NCBI RefSeq assembly: GCF_025465995.1
Contig: NZ_JANLNY010000004.1
Coordinates: 186,001-250,000, forward strand
Direction of reading: 5' to 3'
DNA: 64,000 bases
Source: Pseudomonas sp. 5P_3.1_Bac2
Lineage (GTDB): Bacteria; Pseudomonadota; Gammaproteobacteria; Pseudomonadales; Pseudomonadaceae
The stretch's first letter is position 1. The number at the start of each line of letters is the position of its first letter. The notes under the pieces are model-generated. The model was not told the origin of the DNA. It saw only the letters and a list, made by a program, of their open reading frames with translations, and made no database searches. The position numbers were made by a program, and so were the translations under genes. Of the stretch, positions 27,807 through 37,181 are shown one piece after another.

Positions 27807-28549
27807 CAGCAGCTTCTGGACTTCGTATGTATAGCAAGGCTCAGGCGCAAGACTCACAGCATCAGTTGATTGAGCGTTATGCGCCTTTGGTTAAGCGCAT
27901 CGCCTACCACTTGTTGGGCCGTCTGCCGGCCAGTGTGCAAGTCGATGACTTGATCCAGGCCGGCATGATCGGCTTGCTTGAGGCCGCGAAGAAATACGAT
28001 TCCAGTAAAGGCGCTAGTTTTGAAACTTTTGCGGGCATTCGCATCCGTGGGTCTATGCTCGATGAAGTGCGCAAAGGTGACTGGGCGCCGCGCTCGGTGC
28101 ATCGCAATAGCCGCATGGTCAGTGACGCAATTCGAGTTATTGAAGCAAGAACGGGGCGTGACGCTAAAGATCAAGAGGTTGCAGCCGAACTCCAATTGAG
28201 TCTCGAAGATTACTACGGCATTCTTGGCGACACTTTGGGCAGCCGTTTGTTCAGTTTCGACGATCTATTACAGGACGGCGAACATGGCGGCATGAGCGAA
28301 GACGCAGACAGCAATCCAACCGAACCCTCGCGTGACCTGGAGGATGAGCGTTTTCAGGCGGCCCTGGCGGATGCCATCGCCAACTTGCCTGAGCGCGAAC
28401 GTCTCGTGCTGTCGCTTTATTACGATGAAGAATTAAATCTTAAGGAGATCGGCGAAGTGTTGGGGGTTAGCGAATCTCGCGTTAGCCAACTACACAGCCA
28501 ATGTGCCGCGCGCTTGCGGGCGCGTTTGGCTGAGTGGCGAGCCCACTAA
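27803..28549 (+). CDS. fliA: flagellar sigma factor FliA (sigma-28)
   Basis: A 248-residue sigma-70 family factor: region 2 'YAPLVKRIAYHLLGRLPASVQVDDLIQAGMIGLLEAAKKYD', 'FETFAGIRIRGSMLDEVRKGDWAPRSV', and region 4 'LPERERLVLSLYYDEELNLKEIGEVLGVSESRVSQLHSQCAARLRARL'. It directs transcription of late genes such as flagellin. FlgM, its anti-sigma factor, is not encoded nearby. Confidence 0.97.
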   Translation: MTAASGLRMYSKAQAQDSQHQLIERYAPLVKRIAYHLLGRLPASVQVDDLIQAGMIGLLEAAKKYDSSKGASFETFAGIRIRGSMLDEVRKGDWAPRSVHRNSRMVSDAIRVIEARTGRDAKDQEVAAELQLSLEDYYGILGDTLGSRLFSFDDLLQDGEHGGMSEDADSNPTEPSRDLEDERFQAALADAIANLPERERLVLSLYYDEELNLKEIGEVLGVSESRVSQLHSQCAARLRARLAEWRAH

Positions 28550-28631
28550 GCTAGACCGGTTTTCATGATTAAAGGCGCAGCCAGGGTGCTGGCTACGTTT
28601 GGACTGTACGGAGGTCGACTTGGACAAGAAT

Positions 28632-29006
28632 ATGAAAATCCTCATCGTTGATGACTTTTCGACGATGCGACGGATCATTAAGAACCTCCTGCGGGATTTG
28701 GGGTTCACCAACACAGCAGAGGCTGATGACGGCACCACGGCACTGCCGATGCTGCACAGCGGCAGTTTCGACTTCCTCGTAACTGACTGGAACATGCCCG
28801 GCATGACGGGTATCGACCTGCTGCGTGCGGTACGCGCAGATGAACGCCTGAAGAGCCTGCCGGTGTTGATGGTGACGGCAGAAGCCAAGCGCGATCAGAT
28901 CATTGAAGCCGCCCAGGCGGGGGTTAATGGTTATGTAGTTAAACCGTTCACTGCCCAAGTTTTGAAAGAGAAAATCGAAAAGATTTTCGAGCGAGTCAAC
29001 GGCTGA
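28632..29006 (+). CDS. cheY: chemotaxis response regulator CheY
   Basis: A 124-residue receiver domain with the acidic pocket (Asp7, Asp8), phospho-acceptor Asp52 in 'LVTDWNMPG' and the conserved Lys in 'VVKPF'. Phosphorylated by CheA, it binds FliM. I list the ATG that gives the standard length, but an in-frame TTG at 28620 has a much better ribosome site (GGAGG five bases upstream) and would add four residues. Confidence 0.95.
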   Translation: MKILIVDDFSTMRRIIKNLLRDLGFTNTAEADDGTTALPMLHSGSFDFLVTDWNMPGMTGIDLLRAVRADERLKSLPVLMVTAEAKRDQIIEAAQAGVNGYVVKPFTAQVLKEKIEKIFERVNG

Positions 29007-29027
29007 AATCGGGCGTGTGAGGGTGCT

Positions 29028-29816
29028 ATGGAACATAAAGATTCCGTTCAGAGTGAGCTCGAAGCGACTCTGAAACAAAACGCTCAACAACTGGTTGAAA
29101 GCCTTGAGCAAGGCAAATTTGGTGATGCGGTCCAACTGATTCACGAGCTCAATAAAGCCCGCGACCGCGGCCTCTATCATGAGGTCGGCAAGCTGACTCG
29201 TGAGCTGCACAACGCCATCGTCAATTTCCAGCTCGATCCCCGTGTGCCCCATGCCACTGAGATCTCGCAGATTACCGATGCCACTGAGCGCCTCAACTAC
29301 GTGGTCACCATGACCGAGAACGCCGCCAATCGCACCATGGACTTGGTCGAAGAGAGCGCGCCCTTGGTGAACGATTTGACCGCCGAAGCGCGCAGCTTGA
29401 GCTTGGACTGGGGGCGCTTTATGCGCCGCGAAATGGGCGCGGATGGCTTCCGCGAACTGGCCAAACGGGTGGAGCTGTTTCTGGCGCGCAGTGAGCGCGA
29501 TGGCAGCAAGTTATCCGTCCACCTGAATGACATTTTATTGGCTCAGGATTTCCAAGACCTGACCGGGCAAGTGATCAAGCGTGTCACCCAGTTGGTGACC
29601 GAAGTCGAGAGTGATTTGCTCAAGCTGGTGTTGATGGCCAGCCAAGTTGATCAGTTCGCCGGCATCGAGCACAACCATGAGTTGTTGCGAGCCGAGCAAG
29701 CCAAACAAAAAGAACCTTCCCATGGTGAAGGTCCGCAGATTCATGCCGCTACGCGTGAAGACGTCGCATCTAACCAAGATGATGTGGACGACCTGCTTTC
29801 CAGTCTAGGATTCTAG
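29028..29816 (+). CDS. cheZ: CheY phosphatase CheZ
   Basis: A 262-residue, mainly helical protein. The catalytic region is 'LLAQDFQDLTGQVIKRVTQLV', with the glutamine that activates water in the CheY active site. The acidic C-terminus ending 'DVDDLLSSLGF' is the CheY-binding peptide. It lies between cheY and cheA. Confidence 0.94.
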   Translation: MEHKDSVQSELEATLKQNAQQLVESLEQGKFGDAVQLIHELNKARDRGLYHEVGKLTRELHNAIVNFQLDPRVPHATEISQITDATERLNYVVTMTENAANRTMDLVEESAPLVNDLTAEARSLSLDWGRFMRREMGADGFRELAKRVELFLARSERDGSKLSVHLNDILLAQDFQDLTGQVIKRVTQLVTEVESDLLKLVLMASQVDQFAGIEHNHELLRAEQAKQKEPSHGEGPQIHAATREDVASNQDDVDDLLSSLGF

Positions 29817-29827
29817 GAGCACCTCTT

Positions 29828-32026
29828 ATGAGCTTCGGCGCCGATGAAGAAATCCTCCAGGACTTCCTGGTGGAGGCCGGCGAAATTCTTGAATTATTGT
29901 CTGAGCAGCTTGTTGAGCTGGAAAGTCATCCAGACGACATGAATTTGCTTAACGCTATTTTTCGTGGTTTCCACACAGTTAAAGGCGGTGCTGGTTTTCT
30001 CCAACTCAATGAGTTGGTGGAGTGCTGTCACATCGCAGAAAACGTCTTCGATATCCTGCGCAAAGGTGATCGCCGCGTAGACTCGGCGTTGATGGACGTG
30101 GTGTTAGAAGCCCTGGATGCGGTCAACAGCATGTTTGACCAAGTTCGGGAGCGCACCGACTTAACCCCGGCCACCCCTGAATTGCTTGCCGCCTTATCGC
30201 GTCTGGCGGTGCCGGCGGATGCCGAAGAAGCCGCGCCACAGGCGCCAGCGGTAGAGCCTGAAGCCGTTGCCGAGCCCGAGTTGCCGGGCGCTGCCGTCAC
30301 GGCCGGCGATATTACTGACTCTGAATTTGAGCAACTGCTGGGCGCCCTAGACGACGTGTCGGCGCCGGCCGCCAGCGTCAGCAGCGATGAAATCACCGAC
30401 GACGAATTTGAGTCGCTGCTGGATCAGCTGCATGGCAAAGGCCAGTTCAACGCCGCCGTGGTTGACGAGCCCGCAGTTGTCAGCGTGGCGGCTCCTGCTG
30501 CGCCGAGCAGTGATGAAATCACCGATGACGAGTTTGAGTCGCTGCTGGATCAGTTGCATGGCAAGGGCCAGTTCAGCACTCCGGCAGTCACTGCCAGTGA
30601 GCCGAGCGTTGTCGTGGCCGCATCAGCGGCGACGGGTGCGGATGAAATCACTGATGACGAGTTTGAAGCGCTGCTCGATCAACTGCACGGCAAGGGCAAG
30701 TTTGTTGAGCCCGCTGCGGTAGCTGCGCCTGAGCCGGCCAAGCCGGTTGTCGCAGCAGCGGCTAAAGCGCCTGCGGCTGCGAAACCCGCGGCCAAAGCGG
30801 AGCCTGCCAAGGCCCCGGCGCCTGCTGCGGCCGCAGACAAACCGGGTGCTGCCAGCGAGGCGGAAACCACGGTGCGGGTCGATACCGCGCGCCTCGACGA
30901 AATCATGAACATGGTCGGCGAGCTGGTGCTGGTGCGTAACCGCCTGGTACGCCTCGGTGCGAGCAGCGCCGATGAGGCCATGTCCAAGGCGGTGTCGAAC
31001 CTCGATGTGGTGACGGCAGATCTGCAAACCGCGGTGATGAAAACCCGCATGCAGCCGATCAAGAAAGTCTTCGGCCGTTTCCCGCGCTTGGTTCGGGACT
31101 TGGCCCGCAGCCTGAAAAAAGAGATCAACCTGGAGCTGGTCGGCGAAGAAACTGACCTCGACAAAAACCTGGTGGAGGCCCTGGCCGACCCGCTGGTGCA
31201 CTTGGTGCGTAACGCAGTCGACCACGGTATTGAGACTCCGGAAGAGCGTGAAGCCTCTGGCAAGTCGCGCAGCGGTAAAGTGGTGCTGGCCGCCGAGCAG
31301 GAAGGCGATCACATCCTGCTGTCGATCACTGACGACGGCAAAGGGATGGATGCCAACGTGCTGCGCGCCAAAGCGGTGGAGAAGGGCATGCTGGATAAAG
31401 ATGCCGCCGACCGTCTCAGCGATTTTGAATGCTACAACCTGATCTTCGCCCCGGGCTTTTCCACCAAAACGGAAATCTCCGACGTGTCCGGCCGTGGTGT
31501 CGGCATGGACGTGGTGAAGACCAAAATCTCCCAGCTCAACGGCACCGTGAACGTTTACTCGACTAAGGGCCAGGGCTCGAAAATCATCATCAAGGTGCCG
31601 CTCACCTTGGCGATCATGCCGACCCTGATGGTGATGCTGGGCAACCAGGCCTTCGCCTTCCCGCTGGTCAACGTCAACGAGATCTTCCACCTCGATCTGT
31701 CACGAACCAACGTGGTCGACGGCCAGGAAGTGGTGATCGTGCGCGACAAGGCACTGCCACTGTTCTACCTCAAGCGCTGGCTTGTCGGCAGTGCCGCCCA
31801 TGTCGAGCAGGGTGAGGGGCATGTGGTGATCCTCACCGTGGGCAGTCAACGCATTGGCTTCGTCGTCGATCAATTGGTCGGTCAAGAGGAAGTGGTGATT
31901 AAGCCGCTCGGCAAGATGCTGCAAGGCACTCCTGGCATGTCCGGCGCGACCATCACCGGTGACGGTCGCATCGCTTTGATCCTTGACGTGCCCAGCATGC
32001 TCAAACGTTACGCGCGACGTATCTGA
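29828..32026 (+). CDS. cheA: chemotaxis histidine kinase CheA
   Basis: A 732-residue kinase: P1 Hpt domain with phospho-His49 ('FRGFHTVKGGAGF'), a long acidic linker, P3 dimerisation domain, P4 ATPase ('DPLVHLVRNAVDHGIETPEERE', 'GRGVGMDVVKTKI') and C-terminal P5 CheW-like domain. The linker holds one degenerate (from residue 161) and three near-identical copies (from residues 187, 229 and 272) of an acidic-amphipathic motif with core TDDEFESLLDQLHGKG, in the place where CheY/CheB-binding or array-positioning segments lie in other CheA proteins. Confidence 0.96.
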   Translation: MSFGADEEILQDFLVEAGEILELLSEQLVELESHPDDMNLLNAIFRGFHTVKGGAGFLQLNELVECCHIAENVFDILRKGDRRVDSALMDVVLEALDAVNSMFDQVRERTDLTPATPELLAALSRLAVPADAEEAAPQAPAVEPEAVAEPELPGAAVTAGDITDSEFEQLLGALDDVSAPAASVSSDEITDDEFESLLDQLHGKGQFNAAVVDEPAVVSVAAPAAPSSDEITDDEFESLLDQLHGKGQFSTPAVTASEPSVVVAASAATGADEITDDEFEALLDQLHGKGKFVEPAAVAAPEPAKPVVAAAAKAPAAAKPAAKAEPAKAPAPAAAADKPGAASEAETTVRVDTARLDEIMNMVGELVLVRNRLVRLGASSADEAMSKAVSNLDVVTADLQTAVMKTRMQPIKKVFGRFPRLVRDLARSLKKEINLELVGEETDLDKNLVEALADPLVHLVRNAVDHGIETPEEREASGKSRSGKVVLAAEQEGDHILLSITDDGKGMDANVLRAKAVEKGMLDKDAADRLSDFECYNLIFAPGFSTKTEISDVSGRGVGMDVVKTKISQLNGTVNVYSTKGQGSKIIIKVPLTLAIMPTLMVMLGNQAFAFPLVNVNEIFHLDLSRTNVVDGQEVVIVRDKALPLFYLKRWLVGSAAHVEQGEGHVVILTVGSQRIGFVVDQLVGQEEVVIKPLGKMLQGTPGMSGATITGDGRIALILDVPSMLKRYARRI
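30386..30703 (+). repeat. three-copy repeat in the cheA linker
   Basis: Copies at 30386-30448, 30512-30574 and 30641-30703 each encode 21 residues starting DEITDDEFE and ending GKG(Q/K)F, separated by variable Ala/Val/Pro-rich spacers. A weaker copy starts at 30308. Confidence 0.9.
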
Positions 32027-32070
32027 TTGGTTAGCGGTGCAGTTTTTAGTCGCACGGCTTAGGAGTGTTT

Positions 32071-33192
32071 ATGGTGGTTAAGGTGTTGGTGGTTGATGAC
32101 TCGGGCTTTTTTCGTCGGCGCGTGTCGGAAATCCTTTCGGCTGATGCAAACATCCAGGTCGTCGGGACTGCGACTAATGGCCGTGAGGCTATTGATCAGG
32201 CGCAGGAACTCAAGCCGGATGTGATCACCATGGATTACGAGATGCCGATGATGGATGGCATCACGGCCGTGCGTAACATCATGCAGCGCTGTCCGACGCC
32301 GGTGCTGATGTTCTCCTCGCTTACCCATGAAGGCGCACGGGTCACCCTCGATGCGCTGGAAGCCGGGGCGGTGGATTTTCTGCCGAAAAACTTCGAAGAC
32401 ATCTCCCGCAACCCCGAGCGGGTCAAGCAACTGTTGTGCGAGAAGATTCACACCATCGCCCGCAGTAACCGCCGCAGCCTCTCCAGCAGCCATGCTGCTC
32501 CTGCACCACAGCCGGTTAAGCCGGTGGTGCGGCCAAGCGTGGCGACCACCAGCACTGCCGCGGCCCCCGCGCGTACGCCCGCTCCGGCAGCGTCGGCGGC
32601 GCCGAGTAACAGCCCGGCACCGAAGCGGCGCCACTACAAATTAGTCGCCATCGGTACGTCCACCGGTGGCCCAGTCGCCTTGCAGCGGGTCTTGACCCAG
32701 CTGCCGGCCAATTTTCCTGCGCCCATCGTGCTTATCCAGCATATGCCGGCGGCCTTTACCCGGGCTTTCGCCGAGCGTTTGGACAAGCTCTGCCGGATCA
32801 GTGTGAAGGAAGCTGAAGATGGCGATATCGCCCGTCCAGGCTTGGCCTTGCTGGCTCCTGGCGGCAAGCAAATGATGATCGACAGCCGTGGCGTGGTGAA
32901 AATTCTGCCTGGCGATGAGCGCTTAAATTACAAGCCGTGTGTGGATATCACCTTTGGCTCCGTCGCTAAGTCCTATGCCGACAAAGCCCTGGCGGTGGTC
33001 CTCACCGGTATGGGCGCCGATGGCCGCGAAGGCGCGCGTTTGCTTAAGCAGTGCGGCAGCCAAGTGTGGGCGCAAGATGAAGCCAGTTGCGTGATTTATG
33101 GCATGCCCATGGCGATTGTGAAGGCCAACTTGGCTGACGCGATCTACTCCTTGGACGATATCGGTCGCTACCTAGCAGAGGCTTGCACCTGA
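32071..33192 (+). CDS. cheB: chemotaxis methylesterase CheB
   Basis: A 373-residue protein starting at the ATG at 32071 after TAGGAG. It has an N-terminal receiver domain (phospho-acceptor Asp55 in '[13 protein letters not shown]'), a Pro/Ala/Ser-rich linker and a C-terminal methylesterase/glutamine deamidase domain ('[15 protein letters not shown]', '[15 protein letters not shown]', '[14 protein letters not shown]'). It resets receptor methylation. cheR is not in this window. Confidence 0.96.
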   Translation: MVVKVLVVDDSGFFRRRVSEILSADANIQVVGTATNGREAIDQAQELKPDVITMDYEMPMMDGITAVRNIMQRCPTPVLMFSSLTHEGARVTLDALEAGAVDFLPKNFEDISRNPERVKQLLCEKIHTIARSNRRSLSSSHAAPAPQPVKPVVRPSVATTSTAAAPARTPAPAASAAPSNSPAPKRRHYKLVAIGTSTGGPVALQRVLTQLPANFPAPIVLIQHMPAAFTRAFAERLDKLCRISVKEAEDGDIARPGLALLAPGGKQMMIDSRGVVKILPGDERLNYKPCVDITFGSVAKSYADKALAVVLTGMGADGREGARLLKQCGSQVWAQDEASCVIYGMPMAIVKANLADAIYSLDDIGRYLAEACT

Positions 33193-33932
33193 TGGATGTG
33201 CTGAGCCTTATCGGGATTATTCTGGCCTTTGTGGCCATCCTTGGGGGCAACTACCTTGAGGGCGGCCATGTCGGGGCGTTGCTCAATGGCCCCGCAGCGC
33301 TGATTGTGCTGGGCGGCACCTTGGCGGCAGCCTTCGTGCAGGCGCCGATGAGCGTGTTCAAGCGTGCGCTGAGCATTATCAGCTGGATATTTTTCCCGCC
33401 GAAGGTTGATTTGATCGGCGGCATTAACCGGGTCATTGGCTGGAGCATGACTGCCCGTAAAGAAGGCTTGCTGGGCCTTGAGGCGGTGGCGGATTCAGAG
33501 CCTGATCCCTACGCCCGCAAAGGCCTGCAACTGTTGGTCGATGGCGCTGAGCCCGAGGCCATTCGCAGTATTCTTGAGGTCGATCTGTATACCCAGGAAG
33601 GCCGTGATATTAGCGCTGCCAAGGTGTTTGAGAGCATGGGCGGCTATGCACCGACCATCGGCATCATCGGTGCGGTCATGGGCCTGATTCACGTGATGGG
33701 CAACCTGGCCGATCCATCGATGCTCGGCAGTGGTATCGCCGTGGCCTTCGTCGCGACCATCTACGGGGTGGCATTCGCCAACTTGCTGCTGCTGCCCATC
33801 GCCAACAAACTCAAGGCCGTGGTGCTGCGTCAGTCGCGTTACCGGGAGATGGTTCTGGAAGGGATATTGTCGATCGCCGAGGGTGAGAACCCGCGCTCCA
33901 TCGAATTGAAGCTGCAAGGCTTCATGGGTTGA
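33192..33932 (+). CDS. motC: flagellar stator protein MotC
   Basis: A 246-residue MotA-family proton-channel subunit with four transmembrane helices ('LSLIGIILAFVAILGGNYLEGGHVGALLNGPAALIVLGGTLAAAFVQ', 'PTIGIIGAVMGLIHVMGNL'). In Pseudomonas MotCD is a second stator set besides MotAB and is important for swarming. The ATG shares a base with the cheB stop. Confidence 0.93.
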   Translation: MDVLSLIGIILAFVAILGGNYLEGGHVGALLNGPAALIVLGGTLAAAFVQAPMSVFKRALSIISWIFFPPKVDLIGGINRVIGWSMTARKEGLLGLEAVADSEPDPYARKGLQLLVDGAEPEAIRSILEVDLYTQEGRDISAAKVFESMGGYAPTIGIIGAVMGLIHVMGNLADPSMLGSGIAVAFVATIYGVAFANLLLLPIANKLKAVVLRQSRYREMVLEGILSIAEGENPRSIELKLQGFMG

Positions 33933-33944
33933 TGGGGACACACC

Positions 33945-34808
33945 ATGGCCCGCAGGCGGTATCAAGAGGAACATGAAAACCATGAACGTTGGCTGGTCTC
34001 CTACGCCGACTTCATTACCTTGCTGTTCGCCTTTTTTGTGGTGATGTACTCCATCTCCTCGATCAACGAAGGCAAGTACAAAATCCTCTCCGATAGTTTG
34101 GATGGCATCTTTAATCAGCCGGATCGCTCGGTTAAGCCGATCCCGGTGGGTGAGGAAAAACCGCGTACCACCGAGCCTGCTCGTTCGATGGTTGATGAGC
34201 CGGAGTCGACGACGGCTGACCAAACCCTGCAGAGCATCGCCAACAAAGTGCGCGAGGCTTTTGGTGATCTAATTAAGTCTGATCAGCTAAAAGTCAGCGG
34301 CAACGAAATGTGGATTGAGATTGAGCTCAGTTCCAGCCTGTTGTTTAGCAGCGGCGATGCCATTCCTAACAACGCCGCTTTTGACATCGTGGAGAAGGTG
34401 GCCAAAATTCTGGCGCCTTACCAAAACCCGATTCAGGTCGAAGGCTTCACCGATAATCTGCCGATCCAGACCGCCGAGTTCCCCACCAACTGGGAGCTTT
34501 CGGCTGCGCGTGCGGCCAGTGTGGTGCGCATGCTCAGCATGGAAGGGGTCAACCCCAGTCGTATGGCCGCCGTTGGCTATGGCGAATTTCAGCCGGTGGC
34601 GGATAACGTCACCGCCGGCGGTCGTGCGCGCAACCGGCGGGTGGTGCTGGTGGTGTCGCGTAACCTGGATGTGCGCCGCAGTGTCAGTGGAGTCGGCGCG
34701 GCTGCCGGTAACGCCGCCAGCCGCAGCGCTGGCACGCAATCTGCACCTGCAACCCCAGCAGCGGTTCCTCGCGCGGGATCCGTCAATTCCCCGTCGCCGG
34801 CCCCTTGA
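33945..34808 (+). CDS. motD: flagellar stator protein MotD
   Basis: A 287-residue MotB-family protein with a short cytoplasmic tail, one transmembrane helix carrying the proton-binding Asp ('WLVSYADFITLLFAFFVVMYSISS') and an OmpA-like peptidoglycan-binding domain ('VEGFTDNLPIQTAEFPTNWELSAARAASVVR'). The tail after about residue 245 is Ala/Pro/Ser-rich. It pairs with MotC. Confidence 0.94.
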   Translation: MARRRYQEEHENHERWLVSYADFITLLFAFFVVMYSISSINEGKYKILSDSLDGIFNQPDRSVKPIPVGEEKPRTTEPARSMVDEPESTTADQTLQSIANKVREAFGDLIKSDQLKVSGNEMWIEIELSSSLLFSSGDAIPNNAAFDIVEKVAKILAPYQNPIQVEGFTDNLPIQTAEFPTNWELSAARAASVVRMLSMEGVNPSRMAAVGYGEFQPVADNVTAGGRARNRRVVLVVSRNLDVRRSVSGVGAAAGNAASRSAGTQSAPATPAAVPRAGSVNSPSPAP

Positions 34809-34859
34809 GAGAGGCCCCATTCTCGACCTGACAGACAGCAGGCCGGGAGGATGAATACG

Positions 34860-35648
34860 ATGAGAGTCTGGGCAATTTCCAATCAAAAAGGTGGCGTCGG
34901 TAAGACCACTACCACCATCGCACTGGCGGGGCTGTTAGCCGACGCCGGCAAACGCGTGGTTGTAGTCGATCTCGACCCCCATGGTTCGATGACCAGCTAT
35001 TTCGGGCATGATCCGGATAGCTTGGAGCACAGCTGTTTTGACCTGTTCCAGCAGCAAGGTCATGTGCCGGCAGGGCTCACGCAAAAGTTGTTGCTGCCGA
35101 CCAGTCATGAGCGCATTGCCCTGCTGCCTTCGAGCACGGCGCTGGCCACCTTGGAGCGTCAATCACCAGGGCAGAGCGGTTTAGGCCTGGTGGTGGCTAA
35201 GAGCTTGGCGCAGCTGTGGAATGACTACGACTTTGCCCTGATCGATACGCCGCCTCTGCTCGGCGTGTTGATGGTCAATGCCCTGGCGGCCAGTCAACAG
35301 TTGGCGATTCCGGTGCAAACCGAATTTCTCGCAGTGAAGGGCTTGGAACGCATGGTTAACACCTTGACCATGATCAATCGCTCTCGTCGCCAAGCGCTGC
35401 CGTACACCATCGTGCCGACCCTGTTTGACCGGCGCACGCAAGCGTCGTTAAGCACCCTGCGGGTGTTGCATAGCAGCTACCCCGAGCAGCTCTGGCAGGC
35501 GTATATCCCGGTGGATACGCGTCTGCGTGATGCCAGCCGGGCCGGGGTGACGCCTTCGCAATACGACAAGAACAGCCGTGGCGTGATTGCTTACCGCGCG
35601 CTGCTGAAACATCTGCTGGAGAATCCCTCCGTCGCGCAGGTGGCCTGA
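34860..35648 (+). CDS. ParC-like ParA-family ATPase for chemotaxis array positioning
   Basis: A 262-residue ParA/MinD ATPase with Walker A 'NQKGGVGKTTTTIALAGLLA', 'VVVDLDPHGSMTSYFG' and 'FALIDTPPLLGVLMVNAL'. I chose the ATG at 34860 because GGGAGG is nine bases upstream; the ATG at 34851 abuts that site. No parB gene is adjacent. The place between motD and a CheW-domain protein matches ParC of polar flagellates, which recruits chemotaxis clusters to the pole. Confidence 0.88.
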   Translation: MRVWAISNQKGGVGKTTTTIALAGLLADAGKRVVVVDLDPHGSMTSYFGHDPDSLEHSCFDLFQQQGHVPAGLTQKLLLPTSHERIALLPSSTALATLERQSPGQSGLGLVVAKSLAQLWNDYDFALIDTPPLLGVLMVNALAASQQLAIPVQTEFLAVKGLERMVNTLTMINRSRRQALPYTIVPTLFDRRTQASLSTLRVLHSSYPEQLWQAYIPVDTRLRDASRAGVTPSQYDKNSRGVIAYRALLKHLLENPSVAQVA

Positions 35649-35735
35649 TATGCGCAGTAATCGTCGCGATTTCGGCTCAAGTCGAACGGGCCGGCGGCCG
35701 ATAGGCTCTAGAGATTATTTTTCCAGGACTTACCA

Positions 35736-36593
35736 ATGAGTCATCCACTGGCGAGCGCCAACCGTACGCAACTGGCTTTGCAGTCCTATTTGGACGGCTT
35801 GCTGCAAGAGGCGGCGGTGGAGCTGACTGAGACCTCCAGCCAAGTGCTCGACGAGTTCGAGGCTGCGGTGCTTGAGGAACAAGTGCGCGATGCGCGCTTG
35901 CAACCTAAGGCGGCGCCGAGCAAGCCCTTAGCTGAGGCGCCCGAGCGGCCTTTGGTCTTGCCCACGGTGGTGATTCCCCCCGTCGCGCTGCTGCCTGAGC
36001 CGCCAGCACAACCTGAGCCGCTACCGGCTCAGATTGAGCCACCAGCGCCGCAGCTTAAGGAGCTGGTCGCACCGGCGCCGGCTGTTGTCGTGGCTCCTGA
36101 GCCCATCCCAGGTGGGCAGCCAGATTGGGCGCAAAGCAGCTTCGAGTGTTTGTTGTTTGATGTGGCGGGGCTGACGTTGGCCGTGCCACTGGTGTGCTTA
36201 GGTTCTATTTACCCGTTGCAGGATCAGGAGCTGACCCCCTTGTTCGGCCAGCCTGACTGGTTCCTGGGGATTCTGCCCAGCCAAGCCGGCAACCTTAAGG
36301 TGCTCGACACTGCCCGTTGGGTGATGCCGGAGCGTTATCGCGATGAGATGCGCGAAGGTCTGCAGTATGTGATCTCGGTGGCCGGTTATGAGTGGGGGCT
36401 GGCAGTGCATCAGGTCAGTCGCTCCATCCGCCTCGACCCGCAACAAATCAAATGGCGCAGTCACCGCACGCAACGACCTTGGCTGGCCGGCACGGTAATT
36501 GAACACATGTGTGCTTTAGTAGATGTAGCGTCCTTGGCCGAGATGATTGCCAGTGGCGCGGCTAAACGTATGGCGAGCAACCAAGCGCACTGA
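35736..36593 (+). CDS. CheW-domain protein, ParP-like
   Basis: A 285-residue protein with a long Pro/Ala-rich N-terminal half (to about residue 125) and a C-terminal CheW-like domain ('FECLLFDVAGLTLAVPLVCLGSIYPLQDQELTPLFGQPDWFLGILPSQAGNLKVLDTARWVMPERY'). Its position between the ParC-like ATPase and cheW fits ParP, which in Vibrio links CheA arrays to ParC. The name is by context and architecture. Confidence 0.82.
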   Translation: MSHPLASANRTQLALQSYLDGLLQEAAVELTETSSQVLDEFEAAVLEEQVRDARLQPKAAPSKPLAEAPERPLVLPTVVIPPVALLPEPPAQPEPLPAQIEPPAPQLKELVAPAPAVVVAPEPIPGGQPDWAQSSFECLLFDVAGLTLAVPLVCLGSIYPLQDQELTPLFGQPDWFLGILPSQAGNLKVLDTARWVMPERYRDEMREGLQYVISVAGYEWGLAVHQVSRSIRLDPQQIKWRSHRTQRPWLAGTVIEHMCALVDVASLAEMIASGAAKRMASNQAH

Positions 36594-36698
36594 ATAATGC
36601 TTAACGGTGAGATAATTACCGCTTTGCAACTATAGTAATGAAAGCGGGGTAAACACCCGCCATCGCCGCTCTGCGCGGTACATGACGAGGCTAGGGAT

Positions 36699-37178
36699 AT
36701 GAAGAAGAGTTCTGCACAAGGTTCCGAAGATCCGATTCTGCAGTGGGTAACCTTTCGTTTGGACAACGAGACCTATGGCATCAATGTGATGCAGGTTCAA
36801 GAAGTCCTGCGCTACACCGAAATTGCCCCTGTACCGGGTGCTCCGAGCTATGTGCTGGGCATCATCAACCTGCGCGGCAATGTCGTGACCGTCATCGACA
36901 CCCGCCAGCGCTTCGGTCTGGACTCCAGTGAGGTTTCGGACAATACCCGTATCGTGATCATCGAAGCCGACAAACAAGTGATCGGCATTCTGGTCGACAG
37001 CGTCGCCGAAGTGGTTTATCTGCGGCAATCGGAAGTGGAAAACGCGCCTAACGTCGGTAATGACGAATCGGCCAAGTTCATTCAAGGCGTCTGCAACAAG
37101 AACGGCGAGCTGCTGATTCTGGTTGAGCTGGACAAGATGATGAGCGAAGAGGAATGGTCTGAGTTGGAGAGCATCTAG
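36699..37178 (+). CDS. cheW: chemotaxis coupling protein CheW
   Basis: A 159-residue CheW: 'VTFRLDNETYGINVMQVQEVLRYTEIAPVPGAPSYVLGIINLRGNVVTVIDTRQRFGL' is diagnostic. It couples chemoreceptors to CheA. A 105-base gap separates it from the ParP-like gene. Four bases separate it from the DUF2802 gene. Confidence 0.97.
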   Translation: MKKSSAQGSEDPILQWVTFRLDNETYGINVMQVQEVLRYTEIAPVPGAPSYVLGIINLRGNVVTVIDTRQRFGLDSSEVSDNTRIVIIEADKQVIGILVDSVAEVVYLRQSEVENAPNVGNDESAKFIQGVCNKNGELLILVELDKMMSEEEWSELESI

Positions 37179-37181
37179 ATC

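Noticed and set aside
28579..28594. AGCCAG-GGTG-CTGGCT hairpin between fliA and cheY as a terminator
   Set aside because: Stem is only 6 bp and no T-run follows; at best a weak mRNA structure.
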